Assembly (NCBI RefSeq): GCF_947498015.1
Contig: NZ_CANMIR010000012.1
Span: forward strand, 52,332-116,331
Direction of reading: 5' to 3'
Origin: an uncultured Neptuniibacter sp.
GTDB lineage: Bacteria; Pseudomonadota; Gammaproteobacteria; Pseudomonadales; Balneatricaceae
DNA length: 64,000 nt
Part shown: positions 18,463-27,088 of the stretch, in pieces
Numbering within the stretch: the stretch's first letter is position 1
Layout: each line of letters starts with the position of its first letter
Translations under genes and position numbers: made by a program
Notes under the pieces: generated by a model
What the model was told of the DNA's origin: nothing
What the model saw: the letters and a program-made list of their open reading frames with translations, nothing else
Database searches by the model: none

Positions 18463-19032
18463 CTAGTGCATATTGTTCATCTGCTTGAACTTAGCAATCA
18501 GAGCATCAGGCTGCTGTTTCTTGTTGCTCTTATTCAGCACGAACACAACTGTCTGACCCTGCGGGCCTGCTGCAATCTGCGTAAAGCGGTAAGGCGCTTC
18601 CCCTACCACACGGATATCTTCCATATCTTCCAGTGTGCTGAATACGTAAAGGCGGCCATCTTCACCTCGCATCTCTCCATAGAATGACTCTGCTGCTTCC
18701 AGCTTACCGTTATACATATCAATAGCCGCGATACCGGATGTTTTCTTCTTATCTTTACCCATCAGACCAAACACAAGTGTTTCGCTGTGAGGCCCGCCGC
18801 CGATATACACTTTGCGGTATGAGGTTTCACCCACTTCAAGGAAAGATTGGTAAGTCGAAAAGTCATCAAACACATAGTAACGCCCCTCATGCATCACTTC
18901 ATAAAGATCCTCATTATTCAGTTCCGCAGTCGCGGCCTGCTTAGTCTCTTCAATTTTAGTTTGATTTGACTGACAACCAGTCAGCGCGAACATTGCGCCC
19001 GCAACAACGGCACCTGCGATCAATTTTTTCAT
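18463..19032 (-). CDS. Predicted lipoprotein of unknown function
   Basis: 189 residues. The N-terminus MKKLIAGAVVAGAMFALTGC ends in a lipobox, so the mature protein should begin with a lipidated Cys20 followed by Gln, which favours outer-membrane sorting. The mature part has two similar halves: LYEVMHEGRYYVFDDFSTYQSFLEVGETSYRK..GGGP and GEMRGEDGRLYVFSTLEDMEDIRVVGEAPYRF..AAGP. Each reads as a gRxYVF strand followed by a GxxxYR strand and a glycine-rich turn. This looks like an internal duplication. No enzyme motif is seen and no function is assigned. Confidence 0.85.
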   Translation of the reverse strand: MKKLIAGAVVAGAMFALTGCQSNQTKIEETKQAATAELNNEDLYEVMHEGRYYVFDDFSTYQSFLEVGETSYRKVYIGGGPHSETLVFGLMGKDKKKTSGIAAIDMYNGKLEAAESFYGEMRGEDGRLYVFSTLEDMEDIRVVGEAPYRFTQIAAGPQGQTVVFVLNKSNKKQQPDALIAKFKQMNNMH

Positions 19033-19102
19033 GGGGGAAGCCTCATCTGCTTATATCTAAAAACAGATGAGTACTCTACTCAGACTGTATGACAGAACTA
19101 TT

Positions 19103-19354
19103 TCAATTAGACTCATCCATCAAACTAAAGGTCAGAAAAGTGGTGAATAAGAAGAGAGTAAAGACTACCGGTGGATAGGGGAAAAAGAGCATAACCGTCA
19201 GTACAGAGATCCATAGAAGTTTGGCTTTACTGCGCTTGGCGCGATGCTTCGCGGTAAATAAACGGCGATAAAAATGGGTTTCATCAGGCGTCCGGTTGCG
19301 CATCCAGCAGGGGGCGAGCAACCAGAGAGAGAAATTCAATAGGTGTCTGAACAC
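19103..19354 (-). CDS. Small membrane protein of unknown function
   Basis: 83 residues starting at GTG 19354, supported by AAGGA seven bases upstream. It has a short hydrophobic N-terminal stretch (LLNFSLWLLAPCW), a basic middle (FTAKHRAKRSKAK) and a hydrophobic C-terminal region (about 47-77) that can form a helical hairpin. It lies between the lipoprotein and the NAD-kinase-like gene on the same strand. No family recognised. Confidence 0.6.
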   Translation of the reverse strand: MFRHLLNFSLWLLAPCWMRNRTPDETHFYRRLFTAKHRAKRSKAKLLWISVLTVMLFFPYPPVVFTLFLFTTFLTFSLMDESN

Positions 19355-19400
19355 AGCAACGTCCTTTACAGCACTGCTTTAGTTCAGCATAGGGGATGAA

Positions 19401-20513
19401 CTAGTAATCCGCCACGCGATAAAGTACCGAATCATGATATCCGGTAATCACGGGGATGACGCCTGAAAGAAGCTTGTTCACTTCCGGATCGCCACTATCA
19501 ACAATCAACGGGCGACCATCCAGAGCCTGAAGTTTTGTCTTCGTCGCAATCACATTGATATTCTGCTTACCCAACCGTTTTAAAAGCGCTGGGGAAAGCT
19601 GCTGATTACCGCGACCGATGATATGCCCCTGACCACCGATCAGTGTGATCACCAACTGACACGCCTCACCCTCTGTGAGCTGAAGCAGCTGTTCCGCAGT
19701 ACAATCAGACGCAACTAACTCTCCATCCTTCACCAGGTCAACTCCCAGCAGGGTGTTCTCTAAGCCCATCTGCTCCATCACCGCAGCAACGGTTGAGCCG
19801 GAGCCCATGATGTAATATTGGTCAGTTTCCATCCGTTCGATAATATCTGCAGCAATATCATCCAACACCAACTCTTCGGACTCTTTGGCACCATTTTTTA
19901 CGTGCTGAAGATAGCGATGTTCCTGTGGTACCAGAAGTTCGCCATAATATTTCGCACGAACTTTCCCCTCACGGAAAGCATCTTCATCAATATCGCGAAC
20001 CTCCTGATCTCCTAAGGTGACCAATTCGCCTTTCACCAGCATTGCAATGATCTCACCTGCCGCTTTTGGGGTCACCGCGTAAACACCGGAATGGATCTTT
20101 ACTCCAGCAGGTACTCCCAAGACTGGCACCTCTTCAGAGATAGCATCACAAATATTTCGTGCCGTACCATCACCGCCGGCAAACAGAATAATATCTACAT
20201 TCTCTGCTACCAGATCCCTTGCTGCCTGCAGGGTATCCTCCGCTGTGGTTTGCCCAGATTGAATACTGCCGATCACCACGGGTGAAAATCCAGCGGCCCG
20301 TGCTACATCTTCTCCCATCTCGGCAGGATAGGTCACCAGTTGAATATCGAGTCCCTGAATAACTTGTAGCGCTTGCTGGGTCCGGATCCCCGCTTTGGGT
20401 TCAGCGCCTCGTTGAAGTGCCTCCCTAGCTGTGTCTTCACCATCGCTACCCTTTAGAGCCACACTGCCACCAACACCCGCTAAAGGGTTAATAATCAGAC
20501 CAAGCTTAAACAC
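19401..20513 (-). CDS. ATP-NAD kinase-like protein
   Basis: Member of the ATP-NAD/AcoX kinase family, which phosphorylates NAD or related substrates. The diagnostic GGDGTARN sits near residue 100, preceded by the IINPLAGVGGSVALKG entry motif; ITLIGGQGHIIGRGNQQLS is a further conserved block. GTG 20513 gives 370 residues and is preferred: GGAG lies seven bases upstream, and the start overlaps the stop of the PilZ gene by eight bases, indicating translational coupling. This is the longer COG3199-like branch, not the housekeeping NadK. The substrate is not known. Confidence 0.85.
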   Translation of the reverse strand: MFKLGLIINPLAGVGGSVALKGSDGEDTAREALQRGAEPKAGIRTQQALQVIQGLDIQLVTYPAEMGEDVARAAGFSPVVIGSIQSGQTTAEDTLQAARDLVAENVDIILFAGGDGTARNICDAISEEVPVLGVPAGVKIHSGVYAVTPKAAGEIIAMLVKGELVTLGDQEVRDIDEDAFREGKVRAKYYGELLVPQEHRYLQHVKNGAKESEELVLDDIAADIIERMETDQYYIMGSGSTVAAVMEQMGLENTLLGVDLVKDGELVASDCTAEQLLQLTEGEACQLVITLIGGQGHIIGRGNQQLSPALLKRLGKQNINVIATKTKLQALDGRPLIVDSGDPEVNKLLSGVIPVITGYHDSVLYRVADY

Positions 20514-21213
20514 CAAGAATCTCCAAATTACCGGTTTCAACTAAAAACTGCTGATACACAAAACCAGCCAATATCAGATGGGTCTCATCATCCATCTCAA
20601 GAAACTCAACACCGTGGCTCACCACTTTAGTGATGCCGCCATCGCTAGACTGTACACTGCGAATAATAGCAGGCGTCAAGACAACCTGATCGACTCCCGC
20701 TACTTTGAAACGCGTGGTTAAAAACAGCTTATCGTTCTTTTTTCCCAGAACAACCGGGGCTTCTACACAGGCACCATTGAGACTGATATCAGAGCAATAG
20801 GCATTAACAGGCCAATCCAGTCTCAAACCGCTATCCGCTTCAAACTCATCAACTGAAACCAGCAGATTCACAGGTACTCGCGTGTGGCTCCGAATACGTC
20901 TGACCTCCGTATCAGAGGGGTATTCCAGATGCCAATAGGGAAACGGTGAACTCTGTATTTTGAGCACTCGGGCACTGAAGGCGCAGATATAATTTCCGCT
21001 CATCAATCTGACCGTCACCCGGGCCCCCTCGTTAACGGCACCCACTTTTTTTGGAGCAGACACCATCATGCTACTATTTTCACGGTATCCTAAAAGCTGC
21101 ACGGAGTAGCGGCCGCGGGGCACCCGTGTTTCAATCTGAACCTTTTCTCCGATTTTCGGATTCAGTTCCGCCAGGGTACGAAGTGATTTGAGTTGTTCGA
21201 GCGCTTCTGCCAT
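20506..21213 (-). CDS. PilZ-domain cyclic di-GMP receptor (YcgR-like)
   Basis: 235 residues. An N-terminal PilZN/YcgR-like barrel (KVQIETRVPRGRYSVQLLGYRENSSMMVS region) is followed by a PilZ domain carrying both halves of the ligand motif: RRIRSHTR (RxxxR) and DISLNGACVE (D/NxSxxG). Such proteins bind cyclic di-GMP and adjust motility or surface behaviour. It is coupled to the downstream kinase-like gene by overlap. A GGDEF/EAL enzyme is encoded about 6 kb away, but nothing links the two directly. Confidence 0.9.
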   Translation of the reverse strand: MAEALEQLKSLRTLAELNPKIGEKVQIETRVPRGRYSVQLLGYRENSSMMVSAPKKVGAVNEGARVTVRLMSGNYICAFSARVLKIQSSPFPYWHLEYPSDTEVRRIRSHTRVPVNLLVSVDEFEADSGLRLDWPVNAYCSDISLNGACVEAPVVLGKKNDKLFLTTRFKVAGVDQVVLTPAIIRSVQSSDGGITKVVSHGVEFLEMDDETHLILAGFVYQQFLVETGNLEILGV

Positions 21214-21240
21214 TCAGAGAGTTCTTATCATTCTTAGAGT

Positions 21241-21277
21241 AAAAAACCGGGGCTATAGCTTAAGTGATTTAGCCCGG
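21241..21277 (-). terminator. Intrinsic terminator of pdxB
   Basis: On the minus strand CCGGGCTA pairs with TAGCCCCGG (one bulge), followed by six Ts (21241-21246). The stem overlaps the pdxB stop region. Confidence 0.75.
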
Positions 21278-22405
21278 CTCTGCGAGCTGAAAACCGATAG
21301 CCTCAAGCTGCTGCGGGTCTTTGGCTTGCAACACGTTCAACGAAGCAAATTCTCTGCGGATACGATACTGCTTACGCAGGTGATCGAACGCTGCTTTCTG
21401 CTCAGGTTCCGGAAGGGTCAGCGTATTTCGAAGAAGTAGATCATCTTGTTGTGGATCATAAACCCGCTGCATCAGCTCTAAAACAGAATGATCGCCCTGC
21501 TCTAACTCCGACAGATCTGCAGAGGGTAAAAAATCACTTAGGGTATGCTGACAAACTATCCCTAGATGCTGACACAGCGCTTTATACAACATAAAGGTGC
21601 CACGTATCTTGCCATCAAGGCTATAGCCAGCGATATGGGGTGAGATAATGTCGCATCGTTCCGCCAGCTTAGGATCAACCCACGGTTCATGCTCCCAGAC
21701 ATCCAGCACCAGCTTCAGATCAGGCCTCTTTTCACTCACCTTTAACAGCGCCTGGTTATCGATCACAGGTCCCCGACCGGCATTCAACAGAATACAATTT
21801 GGCTTCAGCGCGTTCAGCTGCTTAGCCGAGAACAGGTGCCGGGTTGGATACGGCCCCTGACCTGTCAGAGGCGTGTGCAGACAGATCACATCACACTCCT
21901 GAATCAGTTGGTCGAGATCGACGAAACCGGGCTCCTGCTCCGCGCGAATAGGATCATTAAGAAGGATGTTATACCCAAGTTTATCAAGACGTTTTTGCAA
22001 TCTTCCACCGACATTGCCCACCCCAACGATCCCAAAATTCCGCGTTTTAGGATCAAATCCATACCTCTCAGCCAGCAGAAAAATCACGCTTAATACATAT
22101 TCTACGACTGCCTCCGCGTTACAACCTGGCGCATTACTAAAACCGATACTCTGCTCTGCCAAATATTCCTGATCGATATGATCCGTCCCGATCGTTGCCG
22201 TCCCTACAAACTGAACCGATGTCGCCTGTAACAATGCAGCATCCACCTGAGTGATTGAGCGCACCAGAAGCACATCCTGATCCACCAGATCCTGCTGACT
22301 AATCTCTCGTCCAGACCTGCGTACAACATTACCAATGGATGAAAACATCTCAGTGACCATAGGCATGTTTTCATCCGCCAGAATATTCAATTTTTTGTTT
22401 TGCAA
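21269..22405 (-). CDS. pdxB: Erythronate-4-phosphate dehydrogenase
   Basis: Second step of the deoxyxylulose-5-phosphate-dependent pyridoxal phosphate pathway: NAD-dependent oxidation of 4-phosphoerythronate. The protein has 378 residues, the usual PdxB length. Seen: ILADENMPM at the start, FVGTATIGTDHID, NAPGCNAEAVVEYVL, the Rossmann motif GIVGVGNVGGRL, CLHTPLTGQGPYPTRHLF, NAGRGPVID with the catalytic Arg region, LDVWEHEP and the catalytic His in SPHIAGYS. A C-terminal dimerisation domain follows. Divergent from the WGR-domain gene. Confidence 0.96.
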   Translation of the reverse strand: MQNKKLNILADENMPMVTEMFSSIGNVVRRSGREISQQDLVDQDVLLVRSITQVDAALLQATSVQFVGTATIGTDHIDQEYLAEQSIGFSNAPGCNAEAVVEYVLSVIFLLAERYGFDPKTRNFGIVGVGNVGGRLQKRLDKLGYNILLNDPIRAEQEPGFVDLDQLIQECDVICLHTPLTGQGPYPTRHLFSAKQLNALKPNCILLNAGRGPVIDNQALLKVSEKRPDLKLVLDVWEHEPWVDPKLAERCDIISPHIAGYSLDGKIRGTFMLYKALCQHLGIVCQHTLSDFLPSADLSELEQGDHSVLELMQRVYDPQQDDLLLRNTLTLPEPEQKAAFDHLRKQYRIRREFASLNVLQAKDPQQLEAIGFQLAEPG

Positions 22406-22509
22406 TTTATCAATCTCCAGGCTTTACAAACCTTTCCAGATCAGGCTCAATGCGCGGTTCAGCGAACTATGCTGGCTCTCTACACTGCGGCAATTTACGG
22501 ATTTTAAGT

Positions 22510-22788
22510 TTGATTATACGTTGGCAAAAACATCAGGAATTTTACATCGTCAGGATGTATCAGGATCTGGTGGGTGACTGGATAGTAGCCCAGAGCTGGG
22601 GCAACAGCACCGAATGTAAAAATGCCTGTACTCAAACCGTGACACCATCATACCAAGATGCCCGTTTGCAAGTTAGAGAAATCCGTAAGCAACTCAAATC
22701 AAAAGGGTTTCGTTTGATCGCTCGTCAGGAGACTCAATTAGGCTTTGAGTTTGCTCCCTGCCTCAGTGATAGTGATCTGCAGACTTAA
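22510..22788 (+). CDS. Single-domain WGR protein
   Basis: Short protein of about 92 residues built almost entirely of one WGR domain. Seen: IIRWQKHQEFYIVRMYQDLVGDWIVAQSWG, then QDARLQVREIRKQLKSKGFRLI. WGR domains occur in PARPs and as stand-alone bacterial proteins, and may bind nucleic acid. TTG 22510 puts the domain at the N-terminus, as is usual for these short proteins, with GGA at 22499-22501 upstream; ATG 22450 (112 residues) and further downstream starts remain possible. In the motif itself WGR reads WGN here, and the segment after it carries two cysteines. Confidence 0.7.
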   Translation: MIIRWQKHQEFYIVRMYQDLVGDWIVAQSWGNSTECKNACTQTVTPSYQDARLQVREIRKQLKSKGFRLIARQETQLGFEFAPCLSDSDLQT

Positions 22789-22999
22789 CTCTCTACAGCA
22801 GCCTGATCTGAGTTAAAAATCTTCCCCTCGCCTTTTTTCCCCATCAAAATCAAATTAGACTCGTTAGTTAAAGTAATCGCGCTCCTATTACTTTTGATGC
22901 AGTTTCATTATCAGTGTAAACCCTTATAATCGGTTAACATATTAATATAAGCGGGAGTTCACCCCGCCTGGGCTTTAGAGTAATTCAGCAGGATACATA

Positions 23000-24202
23000 A
23001 TGAGTAAATTTCAATACGCAGAGATGCCTAATAAAGAAGGTTTTTTCGGTGATTTTGGTGGTCAGGAGATCCCGCCGGAACTAAAAGTGATCATGGACGA
23101 GATCAACGATGCATACGAAGAGATCCGTCAAAAACCAGAGTTCCAAGAGGAACTTGATCTTCTTTTTGCTGATTATGTAGGCCGTCCAAGCCCGATTTAC
23201 CATGCGAAGCGCCTGAGTGAGAAACTGGGTGGTGCTCAGATCTATCTGAAACGTGAAGATCTGAACCACACTGGCGCACACAAGATTAATCACTGCCTCG
23301 GTGAAGCCCTGCTTGCTAAGTACATGGGCAAAACCAAGGTGATCGCTGAAACAGGCGCAGGACAACACGGTGTTGCGCTGGCAACCGCATGTGCACTGGT
23401 TGGCATCCCCTGCGAGATCCATATGGGTCAGGTGGATATCGAGAAAGAACACCCTAACGTTACTAAGATGAAGATCCTGGGATGTACGTTGGTCCCGGTC
23501 ACCCGAGGTACAGCCACACTGAAAGATGCTGTCGACAGCGCTTTCGATGAGTATCTGAAGGATCCTGTGAACTACATCTATGCAATAGGCTCTGTCGTAG
23601 GCCCTCACCCATTCCCTAAAATGGTCCGTGACTTCCAGAGCATTATCGGTACTGAAGCGCGAGAACAGTTTCAGACCAAGACCAACTCTCTTCCTGATTA
23701 CATCACAGCCTGCGTAGGCGGTGGTTCAAACGCAATGGGACTGTTTACCGCGTTCCTGGGTGATGAAGAGGTGAATATCGTAGGTGTTGAGCCTGCTGGT
23801 AAAGGTCTGGATACCGATCAACATTCAGCGACCTTAACTCTGGGTAAGCCTGGCATGATTCACGGTATGAAGTGCTATGTGCTGGAAGATGAGAACGGTG
23901 AGCCTATGCCTGTTCACTCTATTGCATCCGGTCTCGATTACCCTGGAGTAGGTCCACAGCACAGCTACCTGAAAGAGCTGGGCCGTGTTCAATACGAAAC
24001 CGCCTCCGACCAGGAGTGCCTCGATGCCTTTATGACGCTGTCACAGGTTGAAGGGATTATCCCGGCGCTTGAAAGCTCTCACGCCGTCGCTTGGGCGATG
24101 CGTAAAGCAGCTACGCTATCTAAAGATCAGACCATTCTGGTTAACCTGTCTGGACGCGGCGACAAAGACGCCGACTACGTCGCAGACAAGCTGGGTCTGT
24201 AA
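23000..24202 (+). CDS. trpB: Tryptophan synthase beta chain homologue, encoded without trpA
   Basis: PLP enzyme condensing indole with serine, 400 residues. PLP lysine motif HTGAHKINH, catalytic Glu in [10 protein letters not shown], phosphate-binding [23 protein letters not shown] with the conserved Asp, ESSHA and SGRGDKD are all present, so it is likely active. The N-terminus ([21 protein letters not shown]) departs from the usual GGRFVPETL. AGGA lies seven bases before the ATG. No trpA or other trp gene is adjacent, so it is either a second TrpB or part of a dispersed pathway. A TATAAT hexamer at 22924-22929 is a possible -10 box. Confidence 0.88.
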   Translation: MSKFQYAEMPNKEGFFGDFGGQEIPPELKVIMDEINDAYEEIRQKPEFQEELDLLFADYVGRPSPIYHAKRLSEKLGGAQIYLKREDLNHTGAHKINHCLGEALLAKYMGKTKVIAETGAGQHGVALATACALVGIPCEIHMGQVDIEKEHPNVTKMKILGCTLVPVTRGTATLKDAVDSAFDEYLKDPVNYIYAIGSVVGPHPFPKMVRDFQSIIGTEAREQFQTKTNSLPDYITACVGGGSNAMGLFTAFLGDEEVNIVGVEPAGKGLDTDQHSATLTLGKPGMIHGMKCYVLEDENGEPMPVHSIASGLDYPGVGPQHSYLKELGRVQYETASDQECLDAFMTLSQVEGIIPALESSHAVAWAMRKAATLSKDQTILVNLSGRGDKDADYVADKLGL

Positions 24203-24207
24203 AACCG

Positions 24208-24242
24208 ATCGGGGCTTATTCTGATCACAGATAAGCCCCGAT
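24208..24242. terminator. Hairpin between convergent genes
   Basis: ATCGGGGCTTAT pairs perfectly with ATAAGCCCCGAT over twelve bases around an eleven-base loop. It has no long T-run on either side, so it is a weak or factor-assisted terminator for trpB and the opposing thioesterase gene. Confidence 0.6.
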
Positions 24243-24268
24243 ATCCCTGCTAACCTATAAAGAAGTAG

Positions 24269-24727
24269 TTACTCTGCCTGCAGGTTTCTCTGCTTGCGTG
24301 CAATTTTAAAATTCGCAGAGCATGAAAATACTACCTCTCCCTCTTCATCCAACACCTTAACGATACCGACCAGATCACGCTCTATCTGTTCAGTAATCTC
24401 AGCATGTGCTGTGATCCATCCCTGCCTCACTGCTCTATGTAATTTGATGTCGAGCGAGGTCGTGCCGAAATGTGTGCCTTCGGGAAGCAAACTTTTCACC
24501 GCCATTGCAAGGGCAGTATCCGCCAGGGCCGTTACCGCTCCGCCATGCATGATACCCACACCTTGAGAGTACTCATGCAGAAAGGGCATCGTGAGAACCG
24601 CCTTACCCGAGGCCGCTGTCTGAATCTCCATATTCAGGAGATTCTCAAACGGTGCCAGAGCGATCCAGCTATCTAACTCCACCTGATGAGGCCCGGTGGG
24701 TAGTTTGTTTTTCTGATTCATAAGCAT
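24269..24727 (-). CDS. PaaI-family hotdog-fold thioesterase
   Basis: Hydrolyses acyl- or aryl-CoA esters, 152 residues. The hotdog motif GVGIMHGGAVTALADTALAMAV contains the conserved HGG; TSLDIKLHRAVRQGWITAHAEI follows as in PaaI/YdiI-type enzymes. AGAGAG precedes ATG 24727; the in-frame ATG 24721 is nearly as likely. It lies 73 bases downstream of matB on the same strand, so it may free CoA when malonyl- or other acyl-CoA builds up (inference). Confidence 0.88.
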   Translation of the reverse strand: MLMNQKNKLPTGPHQVELDSWIALAPFENLLNMEIQTAASGKAVLTMPFLHEYSQGVGIMHGGAVTALADTALAMAVKSLLPEGTHFGTTSLDIKLHRAVRQGWITAHAEITEQIERDLVGIVKVLDEEGEVVFSCSANFKIARKQRNLQAE

Positions 24728-24800
24728 GACTCTCTAAAAATGGATAACGGGGGGGGTGACCTCCCCCCACTCACATTTAATCTACAGACGCTGAGGAAAA

Positions 24801-26312
24801 TTACTGTTTACCATAGAGATCACGCAATACATTTTTTTGCACTTTCCCCATCGTATTACGTGGCAACTCCTCTAAGAAGACAATTCGCCTGGGTACCTTG
24901 AATCCTGCGATCTGCTCTTTACAGGCAGCGATCAGATCCTCTTTGTTTAACTCAGCCTGACTATCCGTTTTGACGATTGCGGCGGCAACCCCCTCACCAA
25001 AATCCGGATGCTCAAATGCAAAGACAGCAGATTCATCTACACCTTCAATATCGTTGAGAATCATCTCAACCTCTTTAGGGTAGATATTATAACCACCACT
25101 GATAATCAGATCTTTTGAGCGCCCAACAATACTCACATATCCCTTCGCATCGATCGTGCCCAGATCTCCGGTAATAAAGAAACCATCTGCGGTAAACTCT
25201 TCAGCGGTTTTTTCAGGCATACGCCAATAGCCCTGGAACACATTCGGACCCTTGACCTGAAGGCTACCCACCTCACCAGCACCCATCGGTTTGTTGTTAC
25301 CATCCATAATCCGAACTTCAGTGCCTGGCAAAGGATAACCAACAGTGCCTGCAATACGCTCACCATCAAGAGGGTTTGAGGTATTCATTCCGGTTTCTGT
25401 CATTCCGTAACGTTCAAGAATCCGCTTGCCTGTTCGCGCCTCAAATTCATTGAAGGTCTCTTCAAGCAGCGGTGCGGATCCCGAGATAAACAAGCGAACA
25501 TTTTCAGCAAGCTCTCTGGTAAACGTTTGTTCAGTCAGTAAACGTGTATAGAAGGTAGGAACACCCATCATGACAGTGGCATTAGGCAACTCTTCCATCA
25601 CCATCCTGGCATCAAATTTTTTGAAGAAGATCATCTCACCGGCGTTTAGCAGCGCACAGGAACATGCAACGAATAATCCGTGAACATGAAATATCGGTAA
25701 CGCATGAAGCAGGGTATCGCCCTCCTCCCAGCCCCAATAATCCAGCAGGACTTTACCATTACTGAGGAGATTTCCATGACTGATCATTGCACCCTTAGGA
25801 CGTCCTGTGGTGCCGGATGTATAGAGGATAGAAGCCAGATCATTATCATCCCTTTCAACCGTTTCAAATGACTTTGCCATGGAATCTGCAGAGTCACATA
25901 ACGTTCCAACACCATCCTGATCAAGTGTGAAGAGCTTAAAGTGGGATTTAACATTGTCATTAATCGAAGAGAATACACTGGATTGTCCCGTGGAACAGAC
26001 AACAAACGCCGGTTCTGCATTCTCCACAAAGTATTGAAGTTCATTCGGGGTATAAGCTGTATTCATCGGGAGGTAGGTTCCTCCAGACTGTAATACACCC
26101 AGATAGAGGGCCAGTGCATCTGCACCCTTTTCGACCTGTACGGCAACCCGATCCCCAGGTTTTATTCCGTTCTCAGTCAGTAAGTTAGCATATTGTGCCG
26201 CACGTTCTGCAAGTTGTTTAAATGTCCACTGTAATCCGGTTTCCGGCATGCGCACGGCAACACGATCACCCGCTGCAGAGAACTTTTCAGATAGGGCCTG
26301 ATATAAATTCAC
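24801..26312 (-). CDS. matB: Malonyl-CoA synthetase (malonate-CoA ligase)
   Basis: AMP-forming ligase of 503 residues converting malonate, ATP and CoA to malonyl-CoA. It resembles MatB in RVAVQVEKGADALALYLGVLQSG, YLPMNTAYTPNELQYFVENAEP, the P-loop YTSGTTGRPKGA, YGMTETGMNTSNP and the catalytic lysine in NTMGKVQKN. The location decides the call: it is divergent from a GntR-type regulator and malonyl-CoA decarboxylase, the classical mat arrangement. Two palindromes lie over its promoter: TTGAAA inside 26381-26396 stands 17 bases before TATTAA, a good -35/-10 pair on the minus strand. Confidence 0.9.
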   Translation of the reverse strand: MNLYQALSEKFSAAGDRVAVRMPETGLQWTFKQLAERAAQYANLLTENGIKPGDRVAVQVEKGADALALYLGVLQSGGTYLPMNTAYTPNELQYFVENAEPAFVVCSTGQSSVFSSINDNVKSHFKLFTLDQDGVGTLCDSADSMAKSFETVERDDNDLASILYTSGTTGRPKGAMISHGNLLSNGKVLLDYWGWEEGDTLLHALPIFHVHGLFVACSCALLNAGEMIFFKKFDARMVMEELPNATVMMGVPTFYTRLLTEQTFTRELAENVRLFISGSAPLLEETFNEFEARTGKRILERYGMTETGMNTSNPLDGERIAGTVGYPLPGTEVRIMDGNNKPMGAGEVGSLQVKGPNVFQGYWRMPEKTAEEFTADGFFITGDLGTIDAKGYVSIVGRSKDLIISGGYNIYPKEVEMILNDIEGVDESAVFAFEHPDFGEGVAAAIVKTDSQAELNKEDLIAACKEQIAGFKVPRRIVFLEELPRNTMGKVQKNVLRDLYGKQ

Positions 26313-26354
26313 GGATTTTTCCTCATATTTTTTTTATTTTTTAATCATTTTGAT

Positions 26355-26371
26355 TGTAATTAATAATTACA
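26355..26371. promoter_or_regulatory. Putative MatR operator
   Basis: TGTAATTA-A-TAATTACA: eight-base arms around one central A. The TGTA/TACA ends fit the half-sites of FadR/FCD-type GntR regulators. It covers the presumed -10 region of matB and lies in the matB-matR gap. Confidence 0.55.
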
Positions 26372-26380
26372 CTACAATGC

Positions 26381-26396
26381 AATTTCAATTGAAATT
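26381..26396. promoter_or_regulatory. Shared palindrome, copy 1 (matB-matR gap)
   Basis: AATTTCAATTGAAATT, a perfect 16-base palindrome. The same core stands before the Rieske operon (37345-37368) and, with two changes, before the envelope operon (46119-46136). In each case its TTGAAA reads as the -35 box of a leftward promoter, as expected for a repressor site. Confidence 0.6.
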
Positions 26397-26416
26397 TAAT
26401 TTAAAGCCAATTGCCT

Positions 26417-27088
26417 ATGCCTATAATAAAAAGAACAGTGCTTTATGAAGAGGTGGCTGAAATTGTCGCCAGGATGATCTACAGCAGCCAGCTAGAGCCG
26501 GGGCAGTGGATTGATGAGATGCAACTCTGCAACGAGCTTGGAATCAGCCGTACACCTCTTAGGGAGGCGTTGAAAGTTCTAGCATCCGACGGACTGGTCG
26601 AACTGGTTCCACGAAAGGGCTGCTTTGTAAAGACGATCAGTGCTGAGGAGCTTGACGAGTTATTTCCCATCGTTGCGCTGCTTGAAGGGTTCTGTGCAAA
26701 ACTAGCAGCGGAAAATGTCACCGATCAGGAGTTAATCAGACTCCGTCATATTCATGCGAATCTGGAGAAACATGCAGCAGATGAAGATATCGTCCGTTAT
26801 TACGAAGAAAACATCCTCTTCCATGATGCATTGAAAAACATCTCCAGCAACACCTGGCTAGAACGTCTCACACTGGATCTCTCCCGCGTTATTCGTCTGG
26901 CAAGGCAGAAGCAGTTAAAACTGGGATCACGACTACAGCATTCACTACAGGAGCACCGCGATATTCTGGCGGCTATTGAAGCGCGTGACGGTGAACTGGC
27001 GAATGCGACAATGTCACTTCATATCCAAAACCAGTACCTAGCGTTGAAAGCCAAACTGAAGGAGAGCACTCCAAATGAGATGGATTAA
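26417..27088 (+). CDS. matR: GntR-family regulator (FCD type), probable MatR
   Basis: About 223 residues: winged-helix GntR domain (LYEEVAEIVARMIYSSQLEPGQWIDE, ELGISRTPLREALKVLASDGLVELVPRKGCFV), then an FCD effector domain with ENILFHDALKNISSN and HRDILAAIEARDGELANATMSLHI, which carry the metal-binding Asp/His pattern of the FCD class. The frame opens at TTG 26411, but ATG 26417 is the more usual start. Divergent from matB and overlapping matA by 14 bases, so it almost certainly controls the malonate genes. The effector would be malonate or malonyl-CoA by analogy with MatR. Confidence 0.88.
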   Translation: MPIIKRTVLYEEVAEIVARMIYSSQLEPGQWIDEMQLCNELGISRTPLREALKVLASDGLVELVPRKGCFVKTISAEELDELFPIVALLEGFCAKLAAENVTDQELIRLRHIHANLEKHAADEDIVRYYEENILFHDALKNISSNTWLERLTLDLSRVIRLARQKQLKLGSRLQHSLQEHRDILAAIEARDGELANATMSLHIQNQYLALKAKLKESTPNEMD

